From positions 1 through 45,089 of the forward strand of contig JAMPHY010000022.1 of assembly GCA_023663185.1 (NCBI GenBank): a stretch of 45,089 nucleotides of DNA, read 5' to 3'. The notes beneath the pieces were generated by a model, which did no database searches, was not told where the DNA came from, and was given only the letters and a program-made list of their open reading frames with translations. This DNA comes from Clostridiales bacterium (GTDB taxonomy: Bacteria; Bacillota; Clostridia; Lachnospirales; Lachnospiraceae). The position numbers were made by a program, and so were the translations under genes. Shown piece after piece: positions 34,978-43,290 of the stretch (positions are counted from its first letter, which is position 1; each line of letters starts with the position of its first letter).

Positions 34978-35959
34978 AAAAGCTGACCGTTGGTTTGTGT
35001 GATTGTGTGGCATTTGATGAAGTAGCAGGAATCAATTTTAAAGATAAAGACGGCGTTCAGATTATGAAGGACTATATGGCGTTCGGTTCTTTTGCGCGTG
35101 GAAAAGAAGAAAAGGCAGCATCGGCATCAATGGTATTTGTTGGTAATATCAATCAGAGTGTGGACGTACTGCTGAAAACTTCAAGCCTGTTTGAGCCGTT
35201 TCCATCGGAAATGGGAACGGATACCGCTTTTTTAGACCGTATGCACTGCTATATACCGGGGTGGGAAATTCCGAAGTTTAGACCTCACCATTTTACCAAT
35301 GACTATGGGTTTATCACAGATTATTTGGCAGAGTTTATTAGGGAACTGCGTAAGGAGCAGTACGGGGATTCCCTTGATAAATATTTCCGTCTGGGAAAGA
35401 ATTTGAATCAGCGTGATACCATTGCTGTCAGGAAAATGGTTGGAGGATTTATTAAACTTCTGTATCCTGATGGAAAATATACAAAAGAACAGCTAGAGGA
35501 AATTCTGAAAATATCACTTGAAATGCGCCGAAGGGTAAAAGAGCAGTTGAAAAAACTCGGTGGTATGGAGTTTTATGATGTGAATTTCTCATATATCGAT
35601 AATGAAACTTTTGAGGAGTTTTATGTTTCTGTGCCGGAGCAGAATTGATTCCCGAAGGAATGTGTAATCCGGGACAAGTATATACTATTTCGCAGGGCAA
35701 AACAGGTATGCTTGGTAAGCCTGCGCTTAGCAGTTTGGCTATACTTGGGGAGATTAGCATTAGCGGCACCTTGATTAAAGTTGACGAATTGGCAAACTCC
35801 TTACAAGTGTGTGCGGATAGCGGAGCAAAAAAGGTGCTTATTCCGGCTGTTTCTATGGTTGATTATGCAACAGTTCCGGCAGATTTAATGACAGCATTTC
35901 AGATTATTCCGTATCAGAGTGCGGAGGATGCAGTTTATAAGGCATTAGGGGTAGAATGA
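34978..35959 (+). pseudogene. brxL: truncated, frameshifted BREX brxL remnant
   Basis: From 34983 the reading frame gives CVAFDEVAGINFKDKDGVQI, then FVGNINQ, then CYIPGWEIPKFRPHHFTNDY and LNQRDTIAVRKMVGG, all strong BrxL (Lon-like AAA+ protein of BREX phage defence) features. It stops at 35648 (VPEQN then TGA); the C-terminal Lon part resumes in another frame as LIPEGMCNPGQ and ends KALGVE at 35959. The N-terminal two thirds including Walker A are absent. The segment that should hold the catalytic Ser of the Lon domain is also missing between QVYTI and GKTGMLGKP. No other BREX gene is in the window, so this is a relic. Confidence 0.88.
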
Positions 35960-36004
35960 GCGGAGCTGGCATAAATAAATCCAAATTTCCCACGATTTAC
36001 TTTT

Positions 36005-36047
36005 GAGCCTTGATATGCTATACTAGCATAGTTGTTAAGGCTCTTTT
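36005..36047 (+). terminator. nested hairpin with T-run
   Basis: GAGCCTT (36005-36011) pairs with AAGGCTC (36037-36043) and is followed by TTTT. Inside, TATGCTA (36014-36020) pairs with TAGCATA (36024-36030). It could terminate transcription from the brxL side. Such palindromic sites are also used as integration sites, and it lies at the boundary between two regions of different composition. Confidence 0.6.
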
Positions 36048-36327
36048 GCGCGTATAGCAGAAATTGAATGAAATTAAAGGAGATACAGATAAAATGAAAC
36101 TAGGCATCGTAATTTGAGTGCCGTTTTCATGTATTTTTATATATCTCCATGTATCTCTATAAAGCCTTATACAATCAGTGTTTGAGCAGTTTTGAAGTAG
36201 CATATATCTCTATGCAAATCCATATATTTTAATGGCAAAATTGTGTAGTGATTGTGTAGTTGTGTAGTAGCCGCATAAAAGAGTTTGGTACGAATAGAAA
36301 TACCCATAAATGAATATTAGACATCTG

Positions 36328-36375
36328 AATAAGTCCATTATTGATTATAGAAATATAGTTGATAGTGGGCTTATT
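36328..36375 (+). ncRNA. perfect 22-bp RNA hairpin capped by a GAAA loop
   Basis: Every position of 36328-36349 pairs with 36354-36375 if five G-U pairs are allowed, with loop GAAA (36350-36353), and TTTT follows. The G-U pairs would be A-C mismatches on the other strand, so the structure is a + strand RNA feature. A terminator of an upstream small RNA or the structured part of a leader is possible. Confidence 0.6.
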
Positions 36376-36545
36376 TTAGTGCCTGAATATATTTGGTGAG
36401 GAAATGGACATAATCTTGTCGAAAACGTTCGTATGAGCCTCACAGCGTATCACAAAGGGCATTATATAATCACAACTAAGCACAGACTTGAAAGACGTGT
36501 TTCATTGGCAAAAATTAAAATCGAGTAACGGAGGTGTAGAAGAAA

Positions 36546-36992
36546 ATGCCGAGGGCAAAAGGAACAAAAATATCATTAAACGCTTCTAAAATGGCAAAAC
36601 GTATAAATGCAAGGAAAGATAATATTTATGATGAAAAAGTAATCAAAAATATTCTGGATATGTATATGGAAGAGTGTCAAAAAGCAATATCAGCAGGAGA
36701 GAGCGTACATATTACAAAGGTAGGAACAATTATACCTGAATTAAAGGTATGTATGGCTTATAATATGCCAAACTGTAATAAAGAAGGTGGCAATCCCCCA
36801 CATACGAAACTCAGGATATATAGAAGCATTAAAACAAGGGATGATATGAATAGGATTTTGATACAAAATGTAGAAAATGGCATCTATGGTTTAAAGAAAC
36901 TTCCATTCAGTGAACAACAGCTTGCTATTTTAAAGGACAGCGGATATATACCGAAAGATGCGGAAATAGATCATGAGAAAGAGAGGGAATAG
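36546..36992 (+). CDS. HU-like DNA-binding protein
   Basis: The 148-residue protein has an HU/IHF-like core (VIKNILDMYMEECQKAISAG followed by ESVHITKVGTIIPELK) and a longer basic C-terminus. It resembles the HU-related proteins carried by phages and mobile elements more than the chromosomal HU of about 90 residues. The ATG follows GGAGGTG. It leads a cluster of small genes (36546-37998). A role in element DNA packaging or replication is inferred. Confidence 0.72.
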   Translation: MPRAKGTKISLNASKMAKRINARKDNIYDEKVIKNILDMYMEECQKAISAGESVHITKVGTIIPELKVCMAYNMPNCNKEGGNPPHTKLRIYRSIKTRDDMNRILIQNVENGIYGLKKLPFSEQQLAILKDSGYIPKDAEIDHEKERE

Positions 36993-37002
36993 ACTATTGT
37001 AA

Positions 37003-37239
37003 ATGTATGGAGTGGTAACAAAATATTACAGCGATAAAGGATATGGATATATAAAAGGCGATTCAGATGAGCAAATATATTTTTTACATAAAAAGGATTT
37101 AAACGATGAATATATAGAAGCTGGTTATCATGTGTATTTTAAAAATTTCAAAACTAAGAAAAGAAAATATAATGCTGCAATCCTATTTGTGATTGAAGCA
37201 CCAGAAAGGGAAAGAAAATATGCCAAAACACATAAGTAA
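37003..37239 (+). CDS. cold-shock-domain-like small protein
   Basis: The 78-residue protein starts MYGVVTKYYSDKGYGYIKG and continues with IYFLHKKDL, matching the CspA pattern with RNP1-like KGYGYI and RNP2-like IYFLH segments. It probably binds single-stranded nucleic acid. It has a weak ribosome site and lies 11 bp after the HU-like gene; its end overlaps the next gene by 20 bp. Confidence 0.65.
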   Translation: MYGVVTKYYSDKGYGYIKGDSDEQIYFLHKKDLNDEYIEAGYHVYFKNFKTKKRKYNAAILFVIEAPERERKYAKTHK

Positions 37240-37660
37240 TATGAATGATTTGGAAAAAGCACTTATGCCGACTATGACAAAAATGGTAGATATATTAGCT
37301 GAAAGAGTATATGAGACATTGAATTATTTTCTGCAAGAATATTACAACAGCTATGATCCAGTGTCATATAGGCGGCAATATGATTATCTGCGGTCAGCGG
37401 TCAAAGTAGAACCTAAAATATCAGGCGGCAAGGTGATAGCATCCGTATTCATTGACACGGATTCAATGGACAATTATTACAATGCTACTGGTGAACAAGT
37501 GGCAACATGGGGAAATCAAGCCTTACATGGTGGCTTGAATGTAGGCAATAATACGCCTCATGTTTGGGATGATACCATAGATAGTACGGTTAATAATGGA
37601 GAACTTCTAAGATTGGCACTTGAATACTTGAAAAGCAAAGGATTTTCAGTAAGAGGTTAG
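37220..37660 (+). CDS. phage-type protein of unknown function
   Basis: Starting at the ATG at 37220 (behind AAAGGGAAAG) gives 146 residues. The C-terminal half contains HVWDDTIDSTVNNGELL, and the N-terminal half is helical with many Tyr residues. Similar proteins occur in phage- and plasmid-like elements of Clostridia, possibly tail-completion-like, but I cannot assign a function. It overlaps the cold-shock-like gene. Confidence 0.6.
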   Translation: MPKHISNMNDLEKALMPTMTKMVDILAERVYETLNYFLQEYYNSYDPVSYRRQYDYLRSAVKVEPKISGGKVIASVFIDTDSMDNYYNATGEQVATWGNQALHGGLNVGNNTPHVWDDTIDSTVNNGELLRLALEYLKSKGFSVRG

Positions 37661-37683
37661 GGAATGGAGGATATTGATACATA

Positions 37684-37998
37684 GTGAAATTAAATGAACG
37701 AGTAGCCATTATAAGTGAAGAAAATATCAACAGATTATCACGCTTATATGGAGAAATAAATATTGATGATTTATCAAGGATTGTAAATAACCATTTGAAA
37801 GTTGCGATTGATGAAATCGAGGAAGATTGTTCAAAGCATAGAACGCAAAATTGCGCTGAATGTAAGTACATGAGAATGTATGATTATGGTAACAAGGTTT
37901 ATTATTGTGACCATGAAAACAGAATTGATGATATGGGGAAGTTGGGAGAAGATAATTTACCAGAGACAAGCCCTGAGTGGTGTCCACTAAAAAAATAA
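37684..37998 (+). CDS. small Cys-rich, probably zinc-binding protein
   Basis: A 104-residue frame starting at GTG 37684, with GGAGG about 13 bp upstream. The C-terminus has CAECKYMRMYDYGNKVYYC and SPEWCPLKK, a five-Cys plus His arrangement that should bind zinc. Proteins with a C-x2-C...C-x-H pattern and a closing CP(L/F)K are common in phages and their exact role is unknown. Confidence 0.6.
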   Translation: MKLNERVAIISEENINRLSRLYGEINIDDLSRIVNNHLKVAIDEIEEDCSKHRTQNCAECKYMRMYDYGNKVYYCDHENRIDDMGKLGEDNLPETSPEWCPLKK

Positions 37999-38320
37999 AT
38001 AAAGACCTGCTGCCTCATTGAAATAATTGCTATTACAGGGCGATCAAAATAAGCTGTAAGAACCGAAATTCAAGGAATTCTAACTGTAACAATTAACTAT
38101 TTCTATTGTGCAATTCTGCACAGTGAAATTCCATTATTGAAAACTGAATATTTAAAAATATGAATACAGTAAAGAAGACTGCGCTATTTTTGGTGCGGTC
38201 TATTTACTATGCAAAAAATAATAAATTTAACATTTTTGATTTCTAACTAATCAAGATAAACAGAAAAATTTTGTGAACTTCTATTATATTTCTTGAATTT
38301 CTGGTAGTTTGGGAGGTTCA
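37999..38320 (+). other. 322-bp gap with hairpins upstream of the primase gene
   Basis: The gap holds a perfect TGTGCA-ATTC-TGCACA hairpin near 38117-38132 and a longer hairpin at 38169-38208 (AGACTGC facing GCGGTCT within an outer GTAAA/TTTAC stem) without a strong T-run. No reading frame of note is present. It lies just before a replication-type gene, so it could contain origin sequences, but I see no iterons. Confidence 0.45.
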
Positions 38321-40198
38321 ATGGATAATGACATAAAATGTATGTACTTTAATCACAGATTCAAAGACAAGCCGCAAGGTAAACAGTGTGGATGGGTACA
38401 AAAAAGTTTGACACAAGTAAATATCACGATTGAAAATCTGGCAGATGCTTTAGTTCATGGGGCATCATTCAAGCCAGGAGTATTAGCAGGAGGAAATAAA
38501 GCTGAAAACTGGATAGAACAACAATTATTTGGACTTGATTTTGACGATGGCATCAGGATAGAAGAAGCCTATAACAAGGTGATTTCTTTAGGTATTATAC
38601 CATGCTTCATGTATACGACATTTTCACATAAGGAAGAACATCATAAATTCCGCATGATATTCTGTAATGATACAGTGATTACGGATGGGAATATCAGGGA
38701 TAAATTACAAGCTACGCTTATGGGAATTATCGGCGGTATTGATGAAGTATGCTTTAACCGTGACAGGTTATTTTTCGGCGGTAAAGGACAGACGGTATTA
38801 TATCCAGACTATGACACAAGGATAAATGCTGAATCTATCATAGAAAAATACTGGAATGATGATTTTGAACAGTATATATCCAATTCAAAGCCAAAATCAA
38901 AGAAGAAAAAGGATAACTCTGCTGCCAGTAAGAAAAATAAAGATACTGATACCACAAAAGAACATCATACATGCGAGAATCTGAACGTAAAAGCAATTAA
39001 AGAACATGATATAGAATATTTACGCAAGGTATTAGCGCATGAGCCGATAGAATTTGAGAATAAAAATGAGTTTTGGGATTATATCTATTCCGAGTTGGAT
39101 ATAGCGGAATTGATTGACATAGACGATCCGAGGTCATTTTGTTGTGTGTTGCATGATGACCACAATCCATCTGCAAATATATTCACTACACAAAATGGCG
39201 TACAGAAATATAGATGTTGTTCTGAAAATCTTACGCTGAATATTAAACAGTTGATTGAGTTATTAGGCGATTTTAAGTCTGAATACAAAGCAATCCAGTT
39301 TATCATGAATATCTATAACCTGTCTATCAAAGAATCCCAATGGAGCATTGAACAGAGAGAAAATATTGACCTTATGATAAGCAATATCACGCTGAATAAG
39401 TTCAAAGAATTGTGTCCACAGGCAGATAAGAACATCAAATATGCGAAAGATACATTCCTTATGATGCTTTCTATCGCAAGGAATAACATTTATAGTGAGA
39501 AATTCTCCAATAATGACGGTGAAATTGTATTCTATGTGACAAATAAAAAGCTATCTGAATATCTGGGGAAGGGCAACAGCCAAAAGAAGATAGATAAAGT
39601 CAGTAAATATGTAAAAATGCTTGTGTATCATGATCTAATTAGAATTTTGGATAATGAGCAGATACCGAGGGAATTATTGAAAAATGCCTTAAAATATACT
39701 AATGGTAATAAGAATCGTGCTAATTTCTATGCAATTCCTTCATGGGTAATACAGCAGTTAAGCACTATTGAAGATAATGGTATCAGATGGAAGGAAAAAG
39801 GATATAGGATTGCTGGCATATCATTTGATATGTTCTACCGTTCTGAAGGATTCGATGTGGCAGCTTCCATATATCCGCAATATAAGAAAAAGAAAAATGA
39901 ATATGGTGAGATTGTAAACCGCACTACCACAAAAGCGAGTGATGAACGTACTTTGAAGATTTCAGAGGTAATTTTACAGTGTATTCAGCGTAAAGGATAT
40001 TGTACTGAGAAAGAAGTTGTTTATATTCTTGGCAATAAATATAGATATGAAGTCACTGAAACGCAGATTAAGCGTTGTCTGAATGAGATTATGGATTTAT
40101 ACGGACTGAAAAAGGTTAAAGCAAATAAGGTATTGAAAGAGCAGTACCATATCAAATCAGACGGTTATCCTAACATAATCATTGAAGATGTTGCTTAA
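38321..40198 (+). CDS. primase/replication protein (AEP prim-pol-like with zinc finger)
   Basis: About 625 residues. The N-terminal half has archaeo-eukaryotic primase-like motifs: GLDFDDG near 72-78 (DxD metal site), the SxH motif in TTFSHKE near 102-108, and NRDRLFFGG. A CHC2-like zinc finger (FCCVLHDDHNPSANIF then CC) is near 272-310. The C-terminus has a winged-helix-like domain and a repeat of the initiator type. Translation starts at the ATG at 38321 after GGGAGG; a TTG at 38309 is also in frame. It is the likely replication protein of the AT-rich element. Confidence 0.75.
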   Translation: MDNDIKCMYFNHRFKDKPQGKQCGWVQKSLTQVNITIENLADALVHGASFKPGVLAGGNKAENWIEQQLFGLDFDDGIRIEEAYNKVISLGIIPCFMYTTFSHKEEHHKFRMIFCNDTVITDGNIRDKLQATLMGIIGGIDEVCFNRDRLFFGGKGQTVLYPDYDTRINAESIIEKYWNDDFEQYISNSKPKSKKKKDNSAASKKNKDTDTTKEHHTCENLNVKAIKEHDIEYLRKVLAHEPIEFENKNEFWDYIYSELDIAELIDIDDPRSFCCVLHDDHNPSANIFTTQNGVQKYRCCSENLTLNIKQLIELLGDFKSEYKAIQFIMNIYNLSIKESQWSIEQRENIDLMISNITLNKFKELCPQADKNIKYAKDTFLMMLSIARNNIYSEKFSNNDGEIVFYVTNKKLSEYLGKGNSQKKIDKVSKYVKMLVYHDLIRILDNEQIPRELLKNALKYTNGNKNRANFYAIPSWVIQQLSTIEDNGIRWKEKGYRIAGISFDMFYRSEGFDVAASIYPQYKKKKNEYGEIVNRTTTKASDERTLKISEVILQCIQRKGYCTEKEVVYILGNKYRYEVTETQIKRCLNEIMDLYGLKKVKANKVLKEQYHIKSDGYPNIIIEDVA

Positions 40199-40206
40199 TG
40201 GGTGGA

Positions 40207-40275
40207 TAGGTAGGTAAAAGGGTAGGGTAGTAACTTATATATATCTATATTACTATCCCCCCCTTTTACCCTATT
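40207..40275. repeat. long inverted repeat with G/C runs after the primase gene
   Basis: GGTAAAAGGGTAGGGTAGTA at 40213-40232 faces 40250-40270, which is its reverse complement at 18 of 21 positions, around a 16-bp AT loop. The C-run and lack of T-run make it unlike a standard terminator. It may be a protein-binding or termination site at the end of the replication gene. The rest of the 285-bp gap (40199-40483) holds nothing else I can name. Confidence 0.65.
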
Positions 40276-40483
40276 GCCTGTCAATAGCAAATTTAAAAAA
40301 AATATCAAAAAAGTATATCACAACTGAATATAGCATTTTACAGAGACAGTATGAATCAGTCGTATTGTCTCTTTTATTATGAATAGGAATCGGAGCATAC
40401 AATCGGGATGCTCAATTATTAACGACTACAAAATCGTGGGCGTTATCTAAAGACATATCGAAAGGAAATATTTAAACAAAGCA

Positions 40484-41455
40484 ATGCAAGAAATACAAAT
40501 ATTAGATTTAAAACATACAGGTATAGAACCATTAAACAAACTTGAAACATTCATGCTGATAGAAGGAACAAAGCATTATTACATTTCTTCCGAGGGAAGA
40601 TTAGCCAATAATAGCAAGGGTAAATTCTATGTACATAACGAGACATTATCCAAAAGTACAAATAAAGTCCATTGGAAAGTATTCTATGAAGATGAAAGCG
40701 GTGTGGAGTACAAAAAGGATGTATGTGCAGATTATTTAGTGGCACAGGCATTTTTAGAGCCAGTAAGAGATAAAAGCAGGATATATCATATTGACGGTGA
40801 TAATTCCAACAGCAAATATAATAACCTTATCTATGTATCTGATAGGGAATTTTACGATTTACGGAATAATAAGATCAGCGTAGATGATTTAGGCAGAGAA
40901 CAGAAATATATTCCATTCCTGAATTATAGCCGCATGAAAGCATCAAGGTTATGGAATGATATGCAGACACGTTGTTACAATGAAAAATTGCATGAAAGAT
41001 TTCCAGAATATAAAGGCTGCTCTATCTGTGATTATTGGTTAGAGGATAAAGAAAGATTCTTTAAATGGGTAGAAGAAAATTATTATATGATTGGCAATGA
41101 GCAGATGGACTTAGATAAAGATATTCTCTGTAAGGGTAATAAAGTATATAGTCCTGAAACGTGCGTATTTGTTCCGCATACCATCAATACTCTATTGCTG
41201 AATTGTAAAAGAAAGCGCGGTAAATATCCGCTTGGAGTAAGTTATGATAAGGCAAAAGGTAAATATCGTGCATCATTGAATGTTGATGGTAAGACTGTAA
41301 AATTAGGTGTCTATAATACACCAAAAGAAGCATTTTATGAGTATAAAAAGCACAAAGAAGCCCTTATTATTGTTGTGGCTGATAGGTACAAGGGCAAAAT
41401 TCCAGATAGAGTATATGAAGCTATGATGAACTGGAAGATTGAAATTGGTGATTAA
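40484..41455 (+). CDS. NUMOD/HNH-type protein with AP2 domain
   Basis: The 323-residue protein has an N-terminal NUMOD4-like region (YYISSEGRLANNSKGK), an HNH_3-like motif (IYHIDGDNSNSKYNNLIYVS, about residues 101-120), a Cys-containing middle part, and a C-terminal AP2 DNA-binding domain (YPLGVSYDKAKGKYRASL onward). This resembles homing endonucleases or relatives. The ribosome site (AAAGGAAA) is 17 bp upstream of the ATG, which is weak. It lies in its own unit between the primase and a coiled-coil protein. Confidence 0.75.
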   Translation: MQEIQILDLKHTGIEPLNKLETFMLIEGTKHYYISSEGRLANNSKGKFYVHNETLSKSTNKVHWKVFYEDESGVEYKKDVCADYLVAQAFLEPVRDKSRIYHIDGDNSNSKYNNLIYVSDREFYDLRNNKISVDDLGREQKYIPFLNYSRMKASRLWNDMQTRCYNEKLHERFPEYKGCSICDYWLEDKERFFKWVEENYYMIGNEQMDLDKDILCKGNKVYSPETCVFVPHTINTLLLNCKRKRGKYPLGVSYDKAKGKYRASLNVDGKTVKLGVYNTPKEAFYEYKKHKEALIIVVADRYKGKIPDRVYEAMMNWKIEIGD

Positions 41456-41474
41456 ATTTAGGAGGATTTTTACA

Positions 41475-41912
41475 ATGAACAAAACTATTACAGCAGAAGA
41501 AAGACTAAACAATATCAAATCAGCATGTGCGGAGCGTGACCGTAAGGAACGTAATAAATTAATGGCAAACAGACTGGATATGGATAGGAAAGAAGAAGCC
41601 GAAAAAGAAAGAATGCAGAATACAAACAGTATTCTCAGTTCTTATATGGATAAAGTGAGGGCAAGGGAGAATCAACAGTCACAGGAGCGTAGCCAAATGG
41701 TTCAAAATCTGCGTGATGAAAGCATACGGAGAAAATCAGAAGATGCGTATAGAACACAGGAAATGACCAACGCAATCAACAGGGGCAAGGCGATTGCAAG
41801 GGCGAATGAAAGTAAGAATGTAATGGATGATTTTATGAGCAGGAATAAAAAATTACTGGATAAGGGCAGGGAAGCGGTAAAGAGAGAACAGAGTAAGACG
41901 TATTTTAGTTAA
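41475..41912 (+). CDS. highly charged coiled-coil protein of unknown function
   Basis: The ATG at 41475 after GGAGGATTTTTAC gives 145 residues dominated by Glu, Lys and Arg heptads, a long coiled coil. I see no known domain. It follows the HNH/AP2 gene by 19 bp and is probably expressed with it. A scaffold or DNA-associated role is possible. Confidence 0.6.
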   Translation: MNKTITAEERLNNIKSACAERDRKERNKLMANRLDMDRKEEAEKERMQNTNSILSSYMDKVRARENQQSQERSQMVQNLRDESIRRKSEDAYRTQEMTNAINRGKAIARANESKNVMDDFMSRNKKLLDKGREAVKREQSKTYFS

Positions 41913-42157
41913 TTGTAGGTAATGTGATTATAAGGCATATCGGCTGTAAAAGTCTGGTGTGCCTTACTTAGATTATATGCCAGAATAAATTGATTTTATA
42001 TTATATTTTGATTAGGTTATCTAATTTCCTAAAAATATGTAAAATGTCTAAAGAAAATAGTAGAAATTGTCGAAAACAATACCATGAGATATATGAGAAG
42101 AGCATTTGATAGCATTGAAAAATAAGGATATTTGGTCAGTTGATAGGAAAATTTTGC

Positions 42158-42186
42158 TTGACATAGCATCGGAGTTAATTTACAAT
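42158..42186 (+). promoter_or_regulatory. strong sigma-A-type promoter
   Basis: TTGACA (42158-42163) and TACAAT (42181-42186) are separated by exactly 17 bp. It is the best promoter match in the AT-rich region and drives the leader-terminator unit ahead of the membrane cassette. Confidence 0.78.
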
Positions 42187-42328
42187 AAAAATATAAGTTG
42201 TGTCAAACACAATATATAGAAAACAGCAGTACAATAAAATACAATATCTAGCATTTATAAAGTGTGATATACTATAAGTTGATTGTTTGCCTAAGTATTT
42301 AATTCAGATTACAGGAGATAATTATTAA

Positions 42329-42361
42329 TGGCATATAAAAAATATAAGCATGTTATATAGA
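42329..42361 (+). CDS. 10-residue leader peptide frame (MAYKKYKHVI)
   Basis: An ATG with AGGAGATAATTATTA upstream encodes MAYKKYKHVI and stops only about 10 bp before a strong terminator hairpin. Position between promoter and terminator, and three Lys plus three Tyr/His codons, fit an attenuation leader peptide. A small membrane-active or toxic peptide is less likely because it has no hydrophobic stretch. Translation is not proven. Confidence 0.5.
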
Positions 42362-42369
42362 AAATATTG

Positions 42370-42412
42370 CATAGGTAATAAAGTGGTAATTTTTTTATTG
42401 CCTATGTTTTTT
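42370..42412 (+). terminator. intrinsic terminator after the leader peptide
   Basis: CATAGGTAATAAA (42370-42382) pairs with TTTATTGCCTATG (42394-42406) over 13 bp with one G-U pair, followed by TTTTTT. This is a strong terminator ahead of the membrane cassette, so those genes need read-through, antitermination or another promoter. Confidence 0.9.
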
Positions 42413-42539
42413 GTTAAATTCAAAGCAGTATATGTATAATAGATATTTGTGTGATGCTATTAAATAATGTAATCTTAATATAATATTGGAGGTACAAGAT
42501 ACTGAATCGCATAAGCAAAAATATAATATAGAGGTATAC

Positions 42540-42989
42540 ATGAAGATACAACAAACAATATTTGATGATTGGGTCAATGATTTTAGGAAAATTATATTTT
42601 GCATAGGAGTTCTTGCATTGGGAACACTTTTTAATATTAAAGAGCCAAATGCCCTTGCAATTGCAGTAATTGTACAAGGAGCCGGTAATATTGATGGTTA
42701 TTGGGATTATTTAAAAAATCATAGACTTAGTAATGTTTTAAAAATTATGATAGTTATACTGGTGCTATTATCCTGTTTAGCAGTGATTTTTGCGATTTTT
42801 GATTTATCAAATTCAAATGCTTGTTTTGACTTAAATGCTAATCAGTGTGCATGGTATTATATTTATGGAGTAGTAATTGCTGTAGCATTTCCAGTAGTTC
42901 TATTATTGACGGATTTAGTTTTGAATCTGAAGAATGAAAAGGTTTCATCAATTATAGTTATAGACGGAGGAAGTGAAGATGAACTCTAA
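42540..42989 (+). CDS. four-helix membrane protein of unknown function
   Basis: Starting at ATG 42540 behind GAGG, the 149-residue protein has hydrophobic segments at about 18-35, 40-55, 62-90 and 102-130, and a short acidic tail. A longer frame from TTG 42486 exists but lacks a standard start. I recognise no family. It is the first gene of a tight three-gene cassette and overlaps the next gene by 11 bp. Confidence 0.68.
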   Translation: MKIQQTIFDDWVNDFRKIIFCIGVLALGTLFNIKEPNALAIAVIVQGAGNIDGYWDYLKNHRLSNVLKIMIVILVLLSCLAVIFAIFDLSNSNACFDLNANQCAWYYIYGVVIAVAFPVVLLLTDLVLNLKNEKVSSIIVIDGGSEDEL

Positions 42990-43290
42990 TATTTCAGTAT
43001 TATTAAGTGCTTTGGCAACTGTTTTTTTGTTAAGTATTTTTTGGTATATTTTTTATGTTGGTTATTTAAAGAAGATAAAATCCAAGTATACTAATACTGC
43101 CTCGAATAGCAGTAATAATAAAGTGTTGTCTATAATTAAGTCAGAAGTATTGCATGATAATTTAAAAGTTGAATGTTTTACGGAGTTACCAAATACAGAT
43201 GATGATATATCTGAGGCACTTAACTATATCCAACCGCCAAAAGATGCATATAGTTTATTGGAGAAGATGTATGAACAAGCAGGAATTTAG
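42979..43290 (+). CDS. single-pass membrane protein of unknown function
   Basis: ATG 42979 follows GGAGG by eight bases and gives 103 residues: one N-terminal membrane segment (about 6-27), a short basic stretch, and a cytoplasmic tail rich in Asn and Asp with TDDDISEALNYIQPPKD. No family recognised. It overlaps its neighbours on both sides, which implies coupled translation. Confidence 0.65.
   Translation: MNSNISVLLSALATVFLLSIFWYIFYVGYLKKIKSKYTNTASNSSNNKVLSIIKSEVLHDNLKVECFTELPNTDDDISEALNYIQPPKDAYSLLEKMYEQAGI

Larger units (their letters stand above)
35960..36545 (+). other. 586-bp gap at the junction with the AT-rich element
   Basis: Contents are a nested hairpin at 36005-36047, a seven-codon frame MKLGIVI behind AAAGGAGA (36093-36116), several TATCTCYAT repeats (about 36140-36210), three tandem TTGTGTAGT-like units (36242-36269), a perfect 22-bp hairpin with a GAAA loop (36328-36375), and a GGAGGTGT ribosome site for the next gene. 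No sizeable reading frame is intact. A TATAAT at 36465-36470 may serve the HU-like gene, but I see no good -35 box. Confidence 0.6.
41913..42539 (+). other. 627-bp gap with a promoter, leader peptide and terminator
   Basis: The first part (41913-42150) has no recognised gene. A CAATTTCTACTATT match to the CRISPR repeat lies on the minus strand at 42056-42069. A strong promoter follows at 42158-42186, a 10-codon frame at 42330-42362, and an intrinsic terminator at 42370-42412. After that comes the ribosome site of the next gene. Confidence 0.6.

Noticed and set aside
36242-36269. Tandem TTGTGTAGT units as a CRISPR array or iterons
   Set aside because: Only three short, irregularly spaced units without spacers of constant length.
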